Below are positions 52,826-61,530 of a DNA stretch of 64,000 bases, piece after piece. Origin of the DNA: Alteromonas ponticola. Lineage in GTDB: Bacteria > Pseudomonadota > Gammaproteobacteria > Enterobacterales > Alteromonadaceae. The position numbers and the translations under genes are program-made. The DNA is taken from NCBI RefSeq assembly GCF_012911815.1, contig NZ_JAATNW010000005.1, forward strand, positions 367,322 through 431,321. The letters are read 5' to 3'. Each line of letters opens with the position of its first letter. Position 1 is the stretch's first letter. The notes beneath the pieces were generated by a model. It was not told where the DNA came from and did not search any database. It worked only from the letters and a program-made list of their open reading frames with translations.

Positions 52826-54289
52826 CTATTCCACTTCGGTGTAAAAGCACCGCTCTACCATTTTCTTATCCGGTAGTTTAGTTATCACGAACACCTGATC
52901 TCCCTCGATTAACCTTACGTTGCCCTTAGGCAGTAAGGTTTCCTCACCCCGCGCAATCATCGCAATCACAGCGTTTTCCGGTAGCGCGAGTTCGCTGATG
53001 CGCTTATTGACTGCCGGTGACTGCTTCGCAAGCTCAATTTTGATCAATTCGCGTTTACTTTTAGCCAGCCTGACAATTTCCTGTGTACTGGCGGTTTTCA
53101 CTTCATCGTTGACTATCAGTCCCAGTTTTCGTGCTGCAAAAGATAGGGTGGAGCCCTGTAACAGCGCCGAGATTAAGACGATGAAAAACACCACATTAAA
53201 AATAATCTCCGCGTACGGCATACCGAAAATGAGTGGAAAAATAGCCAGAATAATGGGCACCGAACCGCGCAGGCCAACCCATGAAATCAGCAGTGAAGCT
53301 CTTAGCGAAAAGCGAAATAAAAGCAGAATAGGCATCACTACCAGCGGGCGTGCAATAAATATGAGCACACAGGCGATCAGCAACCCTTCTTTCCAAAATA
53401 CAAACAATTCGGTGGGCGTAACTAATAGTCCCAGAATGACGAACATCGCGATCTGCCCTAACCATGCCAGGCCGTCCAAAAAGACAAAGGTATTTTTTTG
53501 ATACGCGAAGCGGCTGTTGCCCACCATAACGCCGGTAATAAAGGTGGCCAGAAAGCCGCTGCCATTAAGGTTTGCCGCCACACCAAACGCCAGCATGCCA
53601 AACAACATGACGAGCACCGGATATAACCCTATCGCCATTAAGGTAATACGCCGAAATATCCATACGGCAATGCCACCAATGGCCAGCCCAACCGCGGCCC
53701 CTACTCCCATTTGGCTGGCGAAAAGCACCGCTAAATCATTGGGTTGTGTATTCGCGTCCTGTATCAGGGTAATCAGACCTATGGTCAAAAATATAGCCAT
53801 AGGATCGTTAGAGGCACTCTCAAGTTCAAGAGTAGATTTAACTTTTGCCGGGATGCGTATCCCAGCGTTGCGTAACACCGAAAAGACAGCGGCGGCATCG
53901 GTGGAGCCGACGATGGCGCCGAGCAATAATCCTTTATACAGGGGTAAATCAAGGATATACATAGCGGCAAGACCAGTAACGACCGCGGTGCCGATAACAC
54001 CTACGGTGGCCAGTAACGCCGCCGGTTTCCAGGCTTGTGTGATGGATTTTTGAGAGGTTTGCAAGCCACCGTCAAATAGAATAAGGATAAGGGCAAACGT
54101 ACCGATAGCGTGAGCGGCATCGGCATTATCAAAAAAAATCCGGCCAATCCCATCTTCACCTGCTAACATCCCTACGCCAAGAAACAGCACCAGAACGGGC
54201 ACCCCAAAACGCGGCGACAGCTTACTCGCTAGTACTCCAAAAATGGCGAGCACGGCGCTAAGCAAAATAATATGATCTACCGCAAACAC
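52826..54289 (-). CDS. Potassium/proton antiporter of the NhaP2/CvrA type
   Basis: 487 residues. Twelve or so helices carry LVLFLGVGMLAGEDG, LILFDGGLQT, GAIVGSTDAAAVFSVLR and ELESASNDPMAIFL (ND ion site), the hallmarks of the CvrA subgroup of CPA1. A C-terminal TrkA-C domain (about 400-480, ending VIARGEETLLPKGNVRLIEGD, split) senses a ligand. It lacks the extra CorC/HlyC-type domain that lengthens E. coli CvrA. Start is GTG. Likely confers potassium or sodium tolerance under osmotic or alkaline stress. Confidence 0.9.
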   Translation of the reverse strand: MFAVDHIILLSAVLAIFGVLASKLSPRFGVPVLVLFLGVGMLAGEDGIGRIFFDNADAAHAIGTFALILILFDGGLQTSQKSITQAWKPAALLATVGVIGTAVVTGLAAMYILDLPLYKGLLLGAIVGSTDAAAVFSVLRNAGIRIPAKVKSTLELESASNDPMAIFLTIGLITLIQDANTQPNDLAVLFASQMGVGAAVGLAIGGIAVWIFRRITLMAIGLYPVLVMLFGMLAFGVAANLNGSGFLATFITGVMVGNSRFAYQKNTFVFLDGLAWLGQIAMFVILGLLVTPTELFVFWKEGLLIACVLIFIARPLVVMPILLLFRFSLRASLLISWVGLRGSVPIILAIFPLIFGMPYAEIIFNVVFFIVLISALLQGSTLSFAARKLGLIVNDEVKTASTQEIVRLAKSKRELIKIELAKQSPAVNKRISELALPENAVIAMIARGEETLLPKGNVRLIEGDQVFVITKLPDKKMVERCFYTEVE

Positions 54290-54429
54290 CCAGATTCTTC
54301 CTTATAGCTTGTTTGACAGATGACTAAAGAGGCGTCAATTCGACCGGCGAATATCTACCTCTTTCTTTATTGCTGGTTCACTTACGCTATGGTGTCATTT
54401 TCAGCGCGCAAATAACATTAAAAATTGCG

Positions 54430-56985
54430 TTATGGAATGTGGGCAAGTGATGCTTTGATCTCCTCTGCCGTGGGTTTAAGTTGTGCTTTACCTTGTTGTT
54501 CGCGTCTGGTCCCTAATAAAAATAGCAGGGTGGAGGTGATGAACAGGGTAGAGGAAGTCCCGATCACAACCGCAAATACCATGGGTATCGCAAAGCTCTC
54601 CACCGCATCACCGCCAAACCAGGCCATAGGCAACAGTGCCAGTAAGGTAGTAAGCGAAGTAAACACGGTGCGACTTAAGGTGCTGTTGACGGCATGGTTA
54701 ATCGTATCCGCTAAAGGCCGGCTGGGGTCCAGACGCAGCAACTCGCGCACGCGGTCCAGCACCACCACTTTATCGTTGATTGAATAACCTATCAGTGCCA
54801 ATAAGGCGGCCACGGCGGTGAGGTTAAATTCAAGCCCGGTCAGCGCAAAGAAGCCAATGGTTTTAGTTAGATCCAGTATAACCGTTAGTAGCGCCGCGGT
54901 GGCAAAGTGCGCTTCAAAGCGTATCCATAAGTAGAACAGCATGCCCGCGCCGGCGATCAGCAGGGCAAGTATAGACAGTTCGGTAAAGCCACCACTGACT
55001 TTTGGCCCGACCATGTCGACCTTATCAAATACCACCGCATTGTCGGCTTCTAAAATAGCCTGCTTGAGCTGTTCTATCTGCTTAGCATTACTGCTTGTTT
55101 CGCCTTGTTCAACCGTATCTGCGGCAACTGGCGCGCGCAGCAGGTAGTGGTGTTCACTGCCATATTCCTGGATCGTAATTTGCGAAAAGCCGCTGCGCTG
55201 AATTACTTGCCTGAGTTCGTCAGTAGACAGTTTGGGCGAGGTTAACTCGATTAACGTACCACCGGTAAAGTCTACGCCATAATGTAATCCGGGTTTGGCG
55301 AACAACGCGATGGACAGCACGGTAAGCAGAACCGAAATTGACAGGGCGACCTTACGTTTGGCTAAGAAATTGATACCGTCCAGCTTATCGCTAAGTGCCA
55401 GTAGCGGTGATGAAAAGTGCAGTGGTGTGCGATCCCGCGCGTTCTTCTGCTTTGCATGGGCAATGCGCAGCATCAACATTTTGGTTAACGCCACAGCTGT
55501 GAACACCGACGACACGATGCCCAGCCCAATGGTGATCGCAAAGCCCTTAACCGGGCCACTACCGAACATAAACAGCAGGCTCACCGCAATAAGCGTGGTG
55601 AAATTTGAATCGACAATAGTTGCAAAAGCCTTATCAAAACCGACCTCGATTGCACTGACAGGGGGCCTGCCTTTGCGACTTTCTTCACGAATACGTTCGT
55701 TGACCAGAATGTTGGCATCAACCGCCATGCCCATGGTTAAAATTAAGCCCGCTATACCCGGTAACGTCAGCGTGGCCCCGAATAGGGTCAGCGCGCCAAA
55801 TACCAGTGCCATGTTAAGGCACAACGCGAAACTGGCGATAGCGCCCCATCTGCCATAAATAGCCACCATGAAGATCAGTACCAGTAAGGCTCCGGCTACC
55901 CCACTTTCAATCCCAGTCTGTATGGCATCACTGCCTAAATCGGGCCCTACAGTGCGCTCTTCAATAATCGACAGAGGAATAGGCAGCGCGCCGGTGCGCA
56001 ACATCAGCGCGGTGTTACTCGCTTCCGGCAAGGTGAAATTGCCGGTGATCTCGCCGCGACCGCCGGGAATAGCGCTGTTAATGACAGGGGCGGTAACCAC
56101 TTTACCGTCCAGCACAATGGCCAACACTCGACCAATATTATCCTGGGTCATTGCGCCAAACTGTTTGGCCCCTGCGCTATCCAGGCGAAAGGTCACCACA
56201 GGCTGGCCCGTTTCACTGCTTAATACGCCCGCGGCATCAGTTATATGTTCCCCCTCCAGGGCAACTTTTTGTTCAAGCTGATAGCGATTGCCGTCATCGT
56301 CTACTCGTGTCATGGATGATCCGGAACGACTGTCTACTTCCCAGTGAAAGGTCATTTGTGCGGTGGTACCCAACAGACTTTTTACCTGTGAGGGATCAGA
56401 CATGCCCGGCATTTGCACTAAAATGGCCTCTTTACCCTGTAGAGTCACGCTGGGCTCAGTCAGCCCGGTTTCATTCAGGCGTTTTCTGACCACTTCCACG
56501 CTTCTGCCAAGGGCGTCTTTTAACAATTGTTTCGTATATTGCTCATTTAAGGTAAGGGTGACTGTGTTCTGTTTTATGCTTACCTCCAGCGCACTGCTAC
56601 CGGCTGGCTGTGCAGAAACGGTAGAAGCTGCTTCTTCTACCGTGCGGGCATCGGCGGCATTACGTAACGTGAAGACCACCTGATGGGTGTTGGCATCGTT
56701 ACGTAACGACCGATTTTCGGTATAGCGAATATTCTGTTCGCGCAATTCGCTTAATAAGTCAGTGGCAAAGCTATCCAGCTGTTTTTCAAACAGCGCATTA
56801 GTGTCGGCAGCAAGCAGCAGGTGCGAACCACCCTGCAAATCTAATCCCAATGATAAGGTACTGGAGGTGTACCAGAGCGGTAAGTGTTGTTTAACGGATT
56901 GTGGCAAAATGTTGGGAGCAGCGCTCACCAGGCCCAGTAAGACTATGAGCACGTACACAAAACCACGCAATGAAAATCGCGCCAT
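54430..56985 (-). CDS. secDF: SecD-SecF fusion protein (protein translocase accessory)
   Basis: 851-residue inner-membrane protein that fuses SecD and SecF; they use proton flow to pull exported proteins out of SecYEG. The SecD half (to about 510) opens with a TM helix, then LGLDLQGGSHLL and the periplasmic P1 domain, then ILTMGMAVDANILVNERIREE. The SecF half starts near 540 with VDFTGGTLIELTS and ends with GYSINDKVVVLDRVREL. Gammaproteobacteria usually encode separate SecD and SecF beside yajC; this single-chain version, without yajC, is probably a second copy. AGGA precedes the ATG. Confidence 0.9.
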   Translation of the reverse strand: MARFSLRGFVYVLIVLLGLVSAAPNILPQSVKQHLPLWYTSSTLSLGLDLQGGSHLLLAADTNALFEKQLDSFATDLLSELREQNIRYTENRSLRNDANTHQVVFTLRNAADARTVEEAASTVSAQPAGSSALEVSIKQNTVTLTLNEQYTKQLLKDALGRSVEVVRKRLNETGLTEPSVTLQGKEAILVQMPGMSDPSQVKSLLGTTAQMTFHWEVDSRSGSSMTRVDDDGNRYQLEQKVALEGEHITDAAGVLSSETGQPVVTFRLDSAGAKQFGAMTQDNIGRVLAIVLDGKVVTAPVINSAIPGGRGEITGNFTLPEASNTALMLRTGALPIPLSIIEERTVGPDLGSDAIQTGIESGVAGALLVLIFMVAIYGRWGAIASFALCLNMALVFGALTLFGATLTLPGIAGLILTMGMAVDANILVNERIREESRKGRPPVSAIEVGFDKAFATIVDSNFTTLIAVSLLFMFGSGPVKGFAITIGLGIVSSVFTAVALTKMLMLRIAHAKQKNARDRTPLHFSSPLLALSDKLDGINFLAKRKVALSISVLLTVLSIALFAKPGLHYGVDFTGGTLIELTSPKLSTDELRQVIQRSGFSQITIQEYGSEHHYLLRAPVAADTVEQGETSSNAKQIEQLKQAILEADNAVVFDKVDMVGPKVSGGFTELSILALLIAGAGMLFYLWIRFEAHFATAALLTVILDLTKTIGFFALTGLEFNLTAVAALLALIGYSINDKVVVLDRVRELLRLDPSRPLADTINHAVNSTLSRTVFTSLTTLLALLPMAWFGGDAVESFAIPMVFAVVIGTSSTLFITSTLLFLLGTRREQQGKAQLKPTAEEIKASLAHIP

Positions 56986-57054
56986 TTTTATAATTCCTGA
57001 AAAATTAGTTAAAAAGCGAAAATCAGCCTATGCACATTTTCGCAGATAATCTGT

Positions 57055-57393
57055 TTAACTCAGGAAAGCGGGTGGACCACGGGGTTTGGCACGATAGCGA
57101 GAAACCTCACTGACAACGGCCGTTGGCGCCAGTGCGGGGGGAGGCGAAATGCCTGTCGATAAGGCAAAGAAAGGTGAAACGACTAAATCAGGCGCATCGA
57201 CCTCATCGTCGTGCCCCGTTAATTTACTGCCCGCAAAACGAAGGGAATAGTTTTTACTGGTGTATTGATACTGCGCAAGTGGAGACTGTTCTGAAAACCC
57301 GGGCTGCGCCGAAGCCTTATCAACCTCAAAGCTGGCATTGACGATAAGACAAGACAACACCCACGCCATAAAAAGTGGCATGTACGACGACAT
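57055..57393 (-). CDS. Small membrane-anchored or exported protein beside secDF
   Basis: 112 residues from the ATG at 57393; a GTG at 57420 would add nine. An N-terminal hydrophobic segment (YMPLFMAWVLSCLIVNASF) acts as signal or anchor. The rest is disordered-looking with a proline-rich end (YRAKPRGPPAFLS). I do not recognise the family. Position 69 bases before the SecDF start suggests co-expression with it. Confidence 0.55.
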   Translation of the reverse strand: MSSYMPLFMAWVLSCLIVNASFEVDKASAQPGFSEQSPLAQYQYTSKNYSLRFAGSKLTGHDDEVDAPDLVVSPFFALSTGISPPPALAPTAVVSEVSRYRAKPRGPPAFLS

Positions 57394-57570
57394 TTTCTTA
57401 TGCAAATTTATCTGATTCACAACAGTAATTCTAAAATGAGGCCTGCACAGGGTAGGAGGTATGGGTTAATTGTCACGATAATAATATGATATTGAATTGG
57501 TAAAATAACAAGAGGGTGAACAGGAATAATTTTCATGGTCAAGGAAAGATCTGTTAAGCGTATTTGCGAT

Positions 57571-57597
57571 AAAAAAAGGTGACCTCAAGCCACCTTT
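57571..57597 (-). terminator. Intrinsic terminator of the DUF2167 gene
   Basis: On the minus strand a 7-bp stem (AAAGGTG / CACCTTT) with a 9-base loop leads into seven Ts, 30 bases after the DUF2167 stop. Confidence 0.8.
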
Positions 57598-57627
57598 AAC
57601 AACCGGGGATAAGCAGAATTAGCGAGC

Positions 57628-58581
57628 TTATTCTGTTGTCGCTTTGCGTGAAAAAATCTTTTTTCTAAGCCAGTAAAGAGGAACTAAGAGCACAAACCAA
57701 AACTTCTTTAAAAACACCAGTGCCAGCGCGAGAAAGCCTGTTTTTGCGAGTACTTTTCCTGCAATTAATCCGCCAATCCCGTATGCCGCGACGTTGTCGA
57801 TGTCGGGATCAAATTCGCTGTATTTGTGTCCCTCGTTGAAACTTACCATGGCAAGCACTTCGTCTCGTGACGTGTTAACTTCTTCAAGTTGGTTTATATT
57901 GGCAATAAAGTTCATTTCCATGTAACCCTGCCTACCCAAAGCACGCACATTGTAATTAAGGGTGCGAGCTTCGTTCTCACCAAAGATAAGTTCTTTTGCC
58001 CAATACAGTTTGTGCGTGTTAGCGTCGTAATAAGGCTGCTCGGCCCATCCGACGAGTTCTATCGCCGGAAAGCCATGCTCCTGGCGCCACTTAGACTCTG
58101 CCTGGGTATCCTTCTTCATTTCTTTCAGCAAGTCGTCATAGTCGATATCGGCAGCGTCGTCATCAGAAACATATCCATCTGCTGTATATTCGATAGTGAC
58201 TCCCCAGGACGCATCATCCAATACGCGATATTGTTGCGGGAATAACATACCCAACATCAACTCGCCCTCCGGGTTTTGCCATGCCTCTTCCAGCACCCGC
58301 TTGGTATCTTCAGGAGAAAGATAATAATAATTTTCCGGTACGTTTAACGTCGCTTTGCCGCCAGGCAAGGTAATTTTCCCGGTTTGATAGGTTAGCGATG
58401 CCTCAAACGCATCGGCCCACTCAAGATAGTCTCGGTGTTTAATTTCTTCTTCTGAAAGCGCAGTGGTGGTTTCTGTAGGTTCAGCGGTGGCACCGACTTC
58501 CGTATTGAGGACTTGCGCGTTTAAAAAAGGGGAAAACAGAATTGCCTGGGTCAATCCCAAAGCAAGCATAGACTTGTGCAT
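57628..58581 (-). CDS. DUF2167 family exported membrane protein
   Basis: 317 residues. Signal peptide (MHKSMLALGLTQAILFSPFLNAQ), a periplasmic domain (about 60-250) with GKITLPGGKATLNVPENYYYL, WGVTIEYTADGYVSDDDA and LVGWAEQPYYDANTHKLYWA typical of DUF2167, and a C-terminal hydrophobic stretch (about 268-305) ending in a basic tail. Function unknown across bacteria. AAGGA precedes the ATG and a terminator follows, so it is a single-gene unit. Confidence 0.88.
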   Translation of the reverse strand: MHKSMLALGLTQAILFSPFLNAQVLNTEVGATAEPTETTTALSEEEIKHRDYLEWADAFEASLTYQTGKITLPGGKATLNVPENYYYLSPEDTKRVLEEAWQNPEGELMLGMLFPQQYRVLDDASWGVTIEYTADGYVSDDDAADIDYDDLLKEMKKDTQAESKWRQEHGFPAIELVGWAEQPYYDANTHKLYWAKELIFGENEARTLNYNVRALGRQGYMEMNFIANINQLEEVNTSRDEVLAMVSFNEGHKYSEFDPDIDNVAAYGIGGLIAGKVLAKTGFLALALVFLKKFWFVLLVPLYWLRKKIFSRKATTE

Positions 58582-58948
58582 ATTACTTCCTTGTTATTAT
58601 TATTTGATGTTGGCGTTTACCCGATAGACTTTCATCACTTTAAGGTAATATTTGGGTCTGACAAAATCAAATGTCTACCAGAACCTAAGCTATGTCAATT
58701 ATTACGCTTTGAGGGAGCGGTTACCTTCAGGCATCGCACTCTTCGGCCATCTATATGCAAATATACCGTCAACCAGCTCTGTCCTGTGCAAATGAGGCTG
58801 ATAAGCCTGGAAACACATTAGGTCGAGATTTCGATGTGTGCTACTTGCTGATTCATTTTTGTAGGGTTAAAAGTATTCACTAAGCCATCTTTGTTACAGG
58901 TGACTTAGTGAATATTGAAAGGTGAATAGTAAATTGCAATTCGATTTA
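58582..58948. other. Intergenic region between the DUF2167 and PEP-CTERM genes
   Basis: About 370 bases. It contains the PEP-CTERM gene's downstream hairpin (58874-58914) and must contain the DUF2167 promoter. No coding frame of note or RNA gene was found. Confidence 0.35.
58874..58914 (-). terminator. Long hairpin after the PEP-CTERM-like gene
   Basis: An 11-bp perfect stem TATTCACTAAG / CTTAGTGAATA that can extend inward by five more pairs after one mismatch. On the minus strand it is followed by CTTTTAA. Likely transcription end of the gene at 58949. Confidence 0.65.
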
Positions 58949-59485
58949 TTAACGATTATTTCTTTTGCGTGCACGAATGAATAAGCTGGTTAGTGCTATC
59001 CCTAATAATAAGGGTAAAGCTGGCTCTGAAACATTGGCAAAAGTTGGTCCGCCAAGCGATGTACTTGAGAGTTGAACTGCCGCACCTCCGCTACCATATG
59101 GCGATAAGATTGTTGTCCCAGTAACTTGATAAGTTCCTGCTCCCAACATGACCTCTGCTGAACTCCAACGAGCATCCCCAAAAGCGCTATCATAGTTATC
59201 GAAGATAATATCCCCTTGAGTGGTTGGCATTGAAGTTAATCCTAGCGATACACCATCCAGAAAAAATTCAAACCGATCACCAGACAAGAATGCATCCGTC
59301 ACGGCAAACCAAGCAGTATCAGTGATGGTGAATTCGAAGGTTTGGCCCCAGGGTGAACCAACACCACTAAAGGCAAAGCTATTCCAACCGCTATCTAAAG
59401 TAATAATGTCCGCTTGAGCGGGTGCAAAATTACAGAACAACAATAGTGCTAAACATACCTCTTTGATTTTATTTTTAAATTTCAT
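58949..59485 (-). CDS. PEP-CTERM-like sorted extracellular protein
   Basis: 178 residues from the ATG at 59485 (AAGGA ten bases upstream). Signal peptide MKFKNKIKEVCLALLLF ... AQA, a beta-rich middle (FEFFLDGVSLGLTSM, EVMLGAGTYQVTG), then a C-terminal sorting signal: SEPALP, a hydrophobic helix (LLLGIALTSLFI) and a basic tail (RARKRNNR). This is the PEP-CTERM layout, recognised by exosortase, though the motif is SEPA rather than PEP. The middle resembles a jelly-roll lipid- or sugar-binding fold only loosely. Probably anchored in the outer surface or matrix. Confidence 0.8.
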   Translation of the reverse strand: MKFKNKIKEVCLALLLFCNFAPAQADIITLDSGWNSFAFSGVGSPWGQTFEFTITDTAWFAVTDAFLSGDRFEFFLDGVSLGLTSMPTTQGDIIFDNYDSAFGDARWSSAEVMLGAGTYQVTGTTILSPYGSGGAAVQLSSTSLGGPTFANVSEPALPLLLGIALTSLFIRARKRNNR

Positions 59486-59796
59486 TTGTACGCAGTCCTT
59501 TTTATAGTTAGTCGTAAAAGTAATTAAACTTCGCCCCTTTAAATTGAGCAAAGATCAAAGAAGCACATATTGTTCCATTTTATAAGTGTATGAATTCATT
59601 GGTTTTAAAAAATTTACGAGTTGAGGTTGTATAAAATATCGACAGTTTTGCGTTGATTTCCCGCATCAGTGAATCACTTCGCCTCGCTGATCTACTTTTA
59701 GGCAGCTAACCTTATAAACAGCTGTGAAATTGATTCATTCTCAGTATTCTGAATGGCGACCATTCGGTTAAGTAAGATCCAAAAAAAGGAAACAAC
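59486..59796. other. Intergenic region between the PEP-CTERM and MDR genes
   Basis: About 310 AT-rich bases with the divergent promoters of the two flanking genes. The end nearest the MDR gene has AAAAAAGGAAAC before its ATG. Nothing else was found. Confidence 0.35.
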
Positions 59797-60786
59797 ATGA
59801 AAGCGATGACGGTTGAGCAGTACGGTAGTAACGGTGAGTTTGTGCAGGCCAACGTGCCCAAACCAGAGGTGACTGCTGGCCACATACTGGTTCATATTGC
59901 AGCAGCAAGTGTAAACCCGGTAGATACTAAAATTCACGCTAACGGCGCGGACCTGCCATTTGCCCCTGAGCTACCAGCGGTATTGGGCATGGACTTTGCC
60001 GGTACCGTGGAAGCGGTTGGTGATGGAGTCACTGATTTTATGGTGGGCGATGAGGTCTATGGGTGCGCTGGCGGTCTGGGTGATTTACAAGGCACACTCG
60101 CCGAATACATCAATGCGGATATCCGTTTAGTAGCCAAAAAGCCTGCGAATTTGAGTATGCGTGAAGCGGCAGCGCTACCACTTGTGAGTATCACTGCATA
60201 CGAAGGTTTAACCCGCGCGGGTACCACCGCAGGACAAAAAGTGCTGGTGCATGGTGGCAGTGGCGGTGTCGGCCATATTGCATTGCAGCTTGCCAAAGCA
60301 TGGGGAGCGGAAGTCTATGCCAGCGCGGGCAGTCAGGAAAAGCTCGACCTGATCCGCAACCTGGGCGCAACGCCGATCAATTACAAAACCGAGTCAGTAT
60401 CGGATTACGTGGATGCCCACACCAACGGAAAAGGGTTTGACGTGGTGTTTGACTCAGTAGGCAGTGACAACATTGCCACTTCTTTGGAAGCGGCTACGTT
60501 AAATGGACAGATCGCTACCACCGTATCCACGGTCGAGGTCGACCTGTCACAGGCGCATATAAAAGGTTTATCCCTACATGTCGTATTTATGTTGATCCCG
60601 ATGATTCATAATGTCGGCCGCGAAGCACACGCCATCATCTTACAAGAAATAGCTAAACTTGCGGAAAGCGGCAAACTCAAACCCGTGCTGGATGAAAACC
60701 GCTATTCATTGTCTGACGCAGGCAAGGCACATAAGCGTTTGTTAAGTGGCGAAGGTAAGGGCAAGGTGGTTATTGATATTGCATAA
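59797..60786 (+). CDS. MDR-family quinone reductase-like oxidoreductase
   Basis: 329 residues of the zeta-crystallin/quinone oxidoreductase type. GroES-like N-terminal half (AAASVNPVDTKIHANG, GMDFAGTVEAVGDGV) without the catalytic zinc cysteine, then a Rossmann domain with VLVHGGSGGVGHIALQLAK (NADPH-binding). It would reduce quinones or enals using NADPH. AAGGAAAC precedes the ATG. Single gene. Confidence 0.9.
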   Translation: MKAMTVEQYGSNGEFVQANVPKPEVTAGHILVHIAAASVNPVDTKIHANGADLPFAPELPAVLGMDFAGTVEAVGDGVTDFMVGDEVYGCAGGLGDLQGTLAEYINADIRLVAKKPANLSMREAAALPLVSITAYEGLTRAGTTAGQKVLVHGGSGGVGHIALQLAKAWGAEVYASAGSQEKLDLIRNLGATPINYKTESVSDYVDAHTNGKGFDVVFDSVGSDNIATSLEAATLNGQIATTVSTVEVDLSQAHIKGLSLHVVFMLIPMIHNVGREAHAIILQEIAKLAESGKLKPVLDENRYSLSDAGKAHKRLLSGEGKGKVVIDIA

Positions 60787-60996
60787 CTGCACTTGTTGCT
60801 GTTGCTGAGCAGTTCAAAAAATCTAATTGTATGGCGGAAATCTCAACACAATTGAGGTTTCCTTAAAACTTCTGATGAATAAACTACAAATTGTCGGTTA
60901 ACGACGTGAATGTGTCGGCTTAGTCCATGAGCGTGAGTCAGAAATAAAGTATGATTCACCGTTCTACAGAATAATAACGAAAGCATTCACTTAATT

Positions 60997-61341
60997 ATGG
61001 CGTTACAGCGGGCAATCTTATTCTTAATTTTTTTATCCTGGGCATCAACAGCCGCACAATTTTTACCGAACCCTAATTATATCAGCTATAACATCGAAGA
61101 CGGCTTATCAAACAGCATGGTCCACAACATTGCTCAGGACAGTGATGGGTATATGTGGTTTGGCACTGAGGATGGCCTTAACCGTTTCGATGGCTTGAAT
61201 TTCACGGTTTACCGATACGATCCTACTCAAGTAAGCAGTTTGGCGGGGAATAGTATCAATCAGGTTTATCTCGCTCCCGACAACTCTTTGTGGATCGCAA
61301 CTCGCAATGGAGTAAGTCGATATCATAAACAGTGTGTTTGA
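60997..61341 (+). pseudogene. Truncated two-component propeller sensor, N-terminal fragment
   Basis: 114 residues: signal peptide (LFLIFLSWASTAAQF) then two repeats of the regulator-propeller motif (YISYNIEDGLSNSMVHNIAQ, DGYMWFGTEDGLNRFDG, and SINQVYLAPDNSLWIATRNGVSRY). Full members have about fourteen such repeats, a Y_Y_Y domain and a kinase or GGDEF output, often over 1000 residues. Here the frame stops in the second blade (RYHKQCV) and about 190 AT-rich bases follow with no continuation. A remnant left by deletion is the best explanation. Confidence 0.75.
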
Positions 61342-61530
61342 TGGGTAAATAGTAATATCCGACATAAGAGTTACCTGTTTTTTAATTTAGGATTTGACAC
61401 CTTTATAAAAAAACGGGTAATTCTTTACTTTTCAATAAGATGTATTAGATCAAGTTGAACCTGTTTCATATTAATTAATATCTATATAACTCTATCGAAG
61501 AGTAATAACTGCCATACATATTTTTTCAAA

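Noticed and set aside
33339..54289. Transmissible locus of stress tolerance
   Set aside because: Shares only Hsp20 and antiporter types; ClpG/ClpK, FtsH, YfdX and HdeD are absent and no mobile element is seen.
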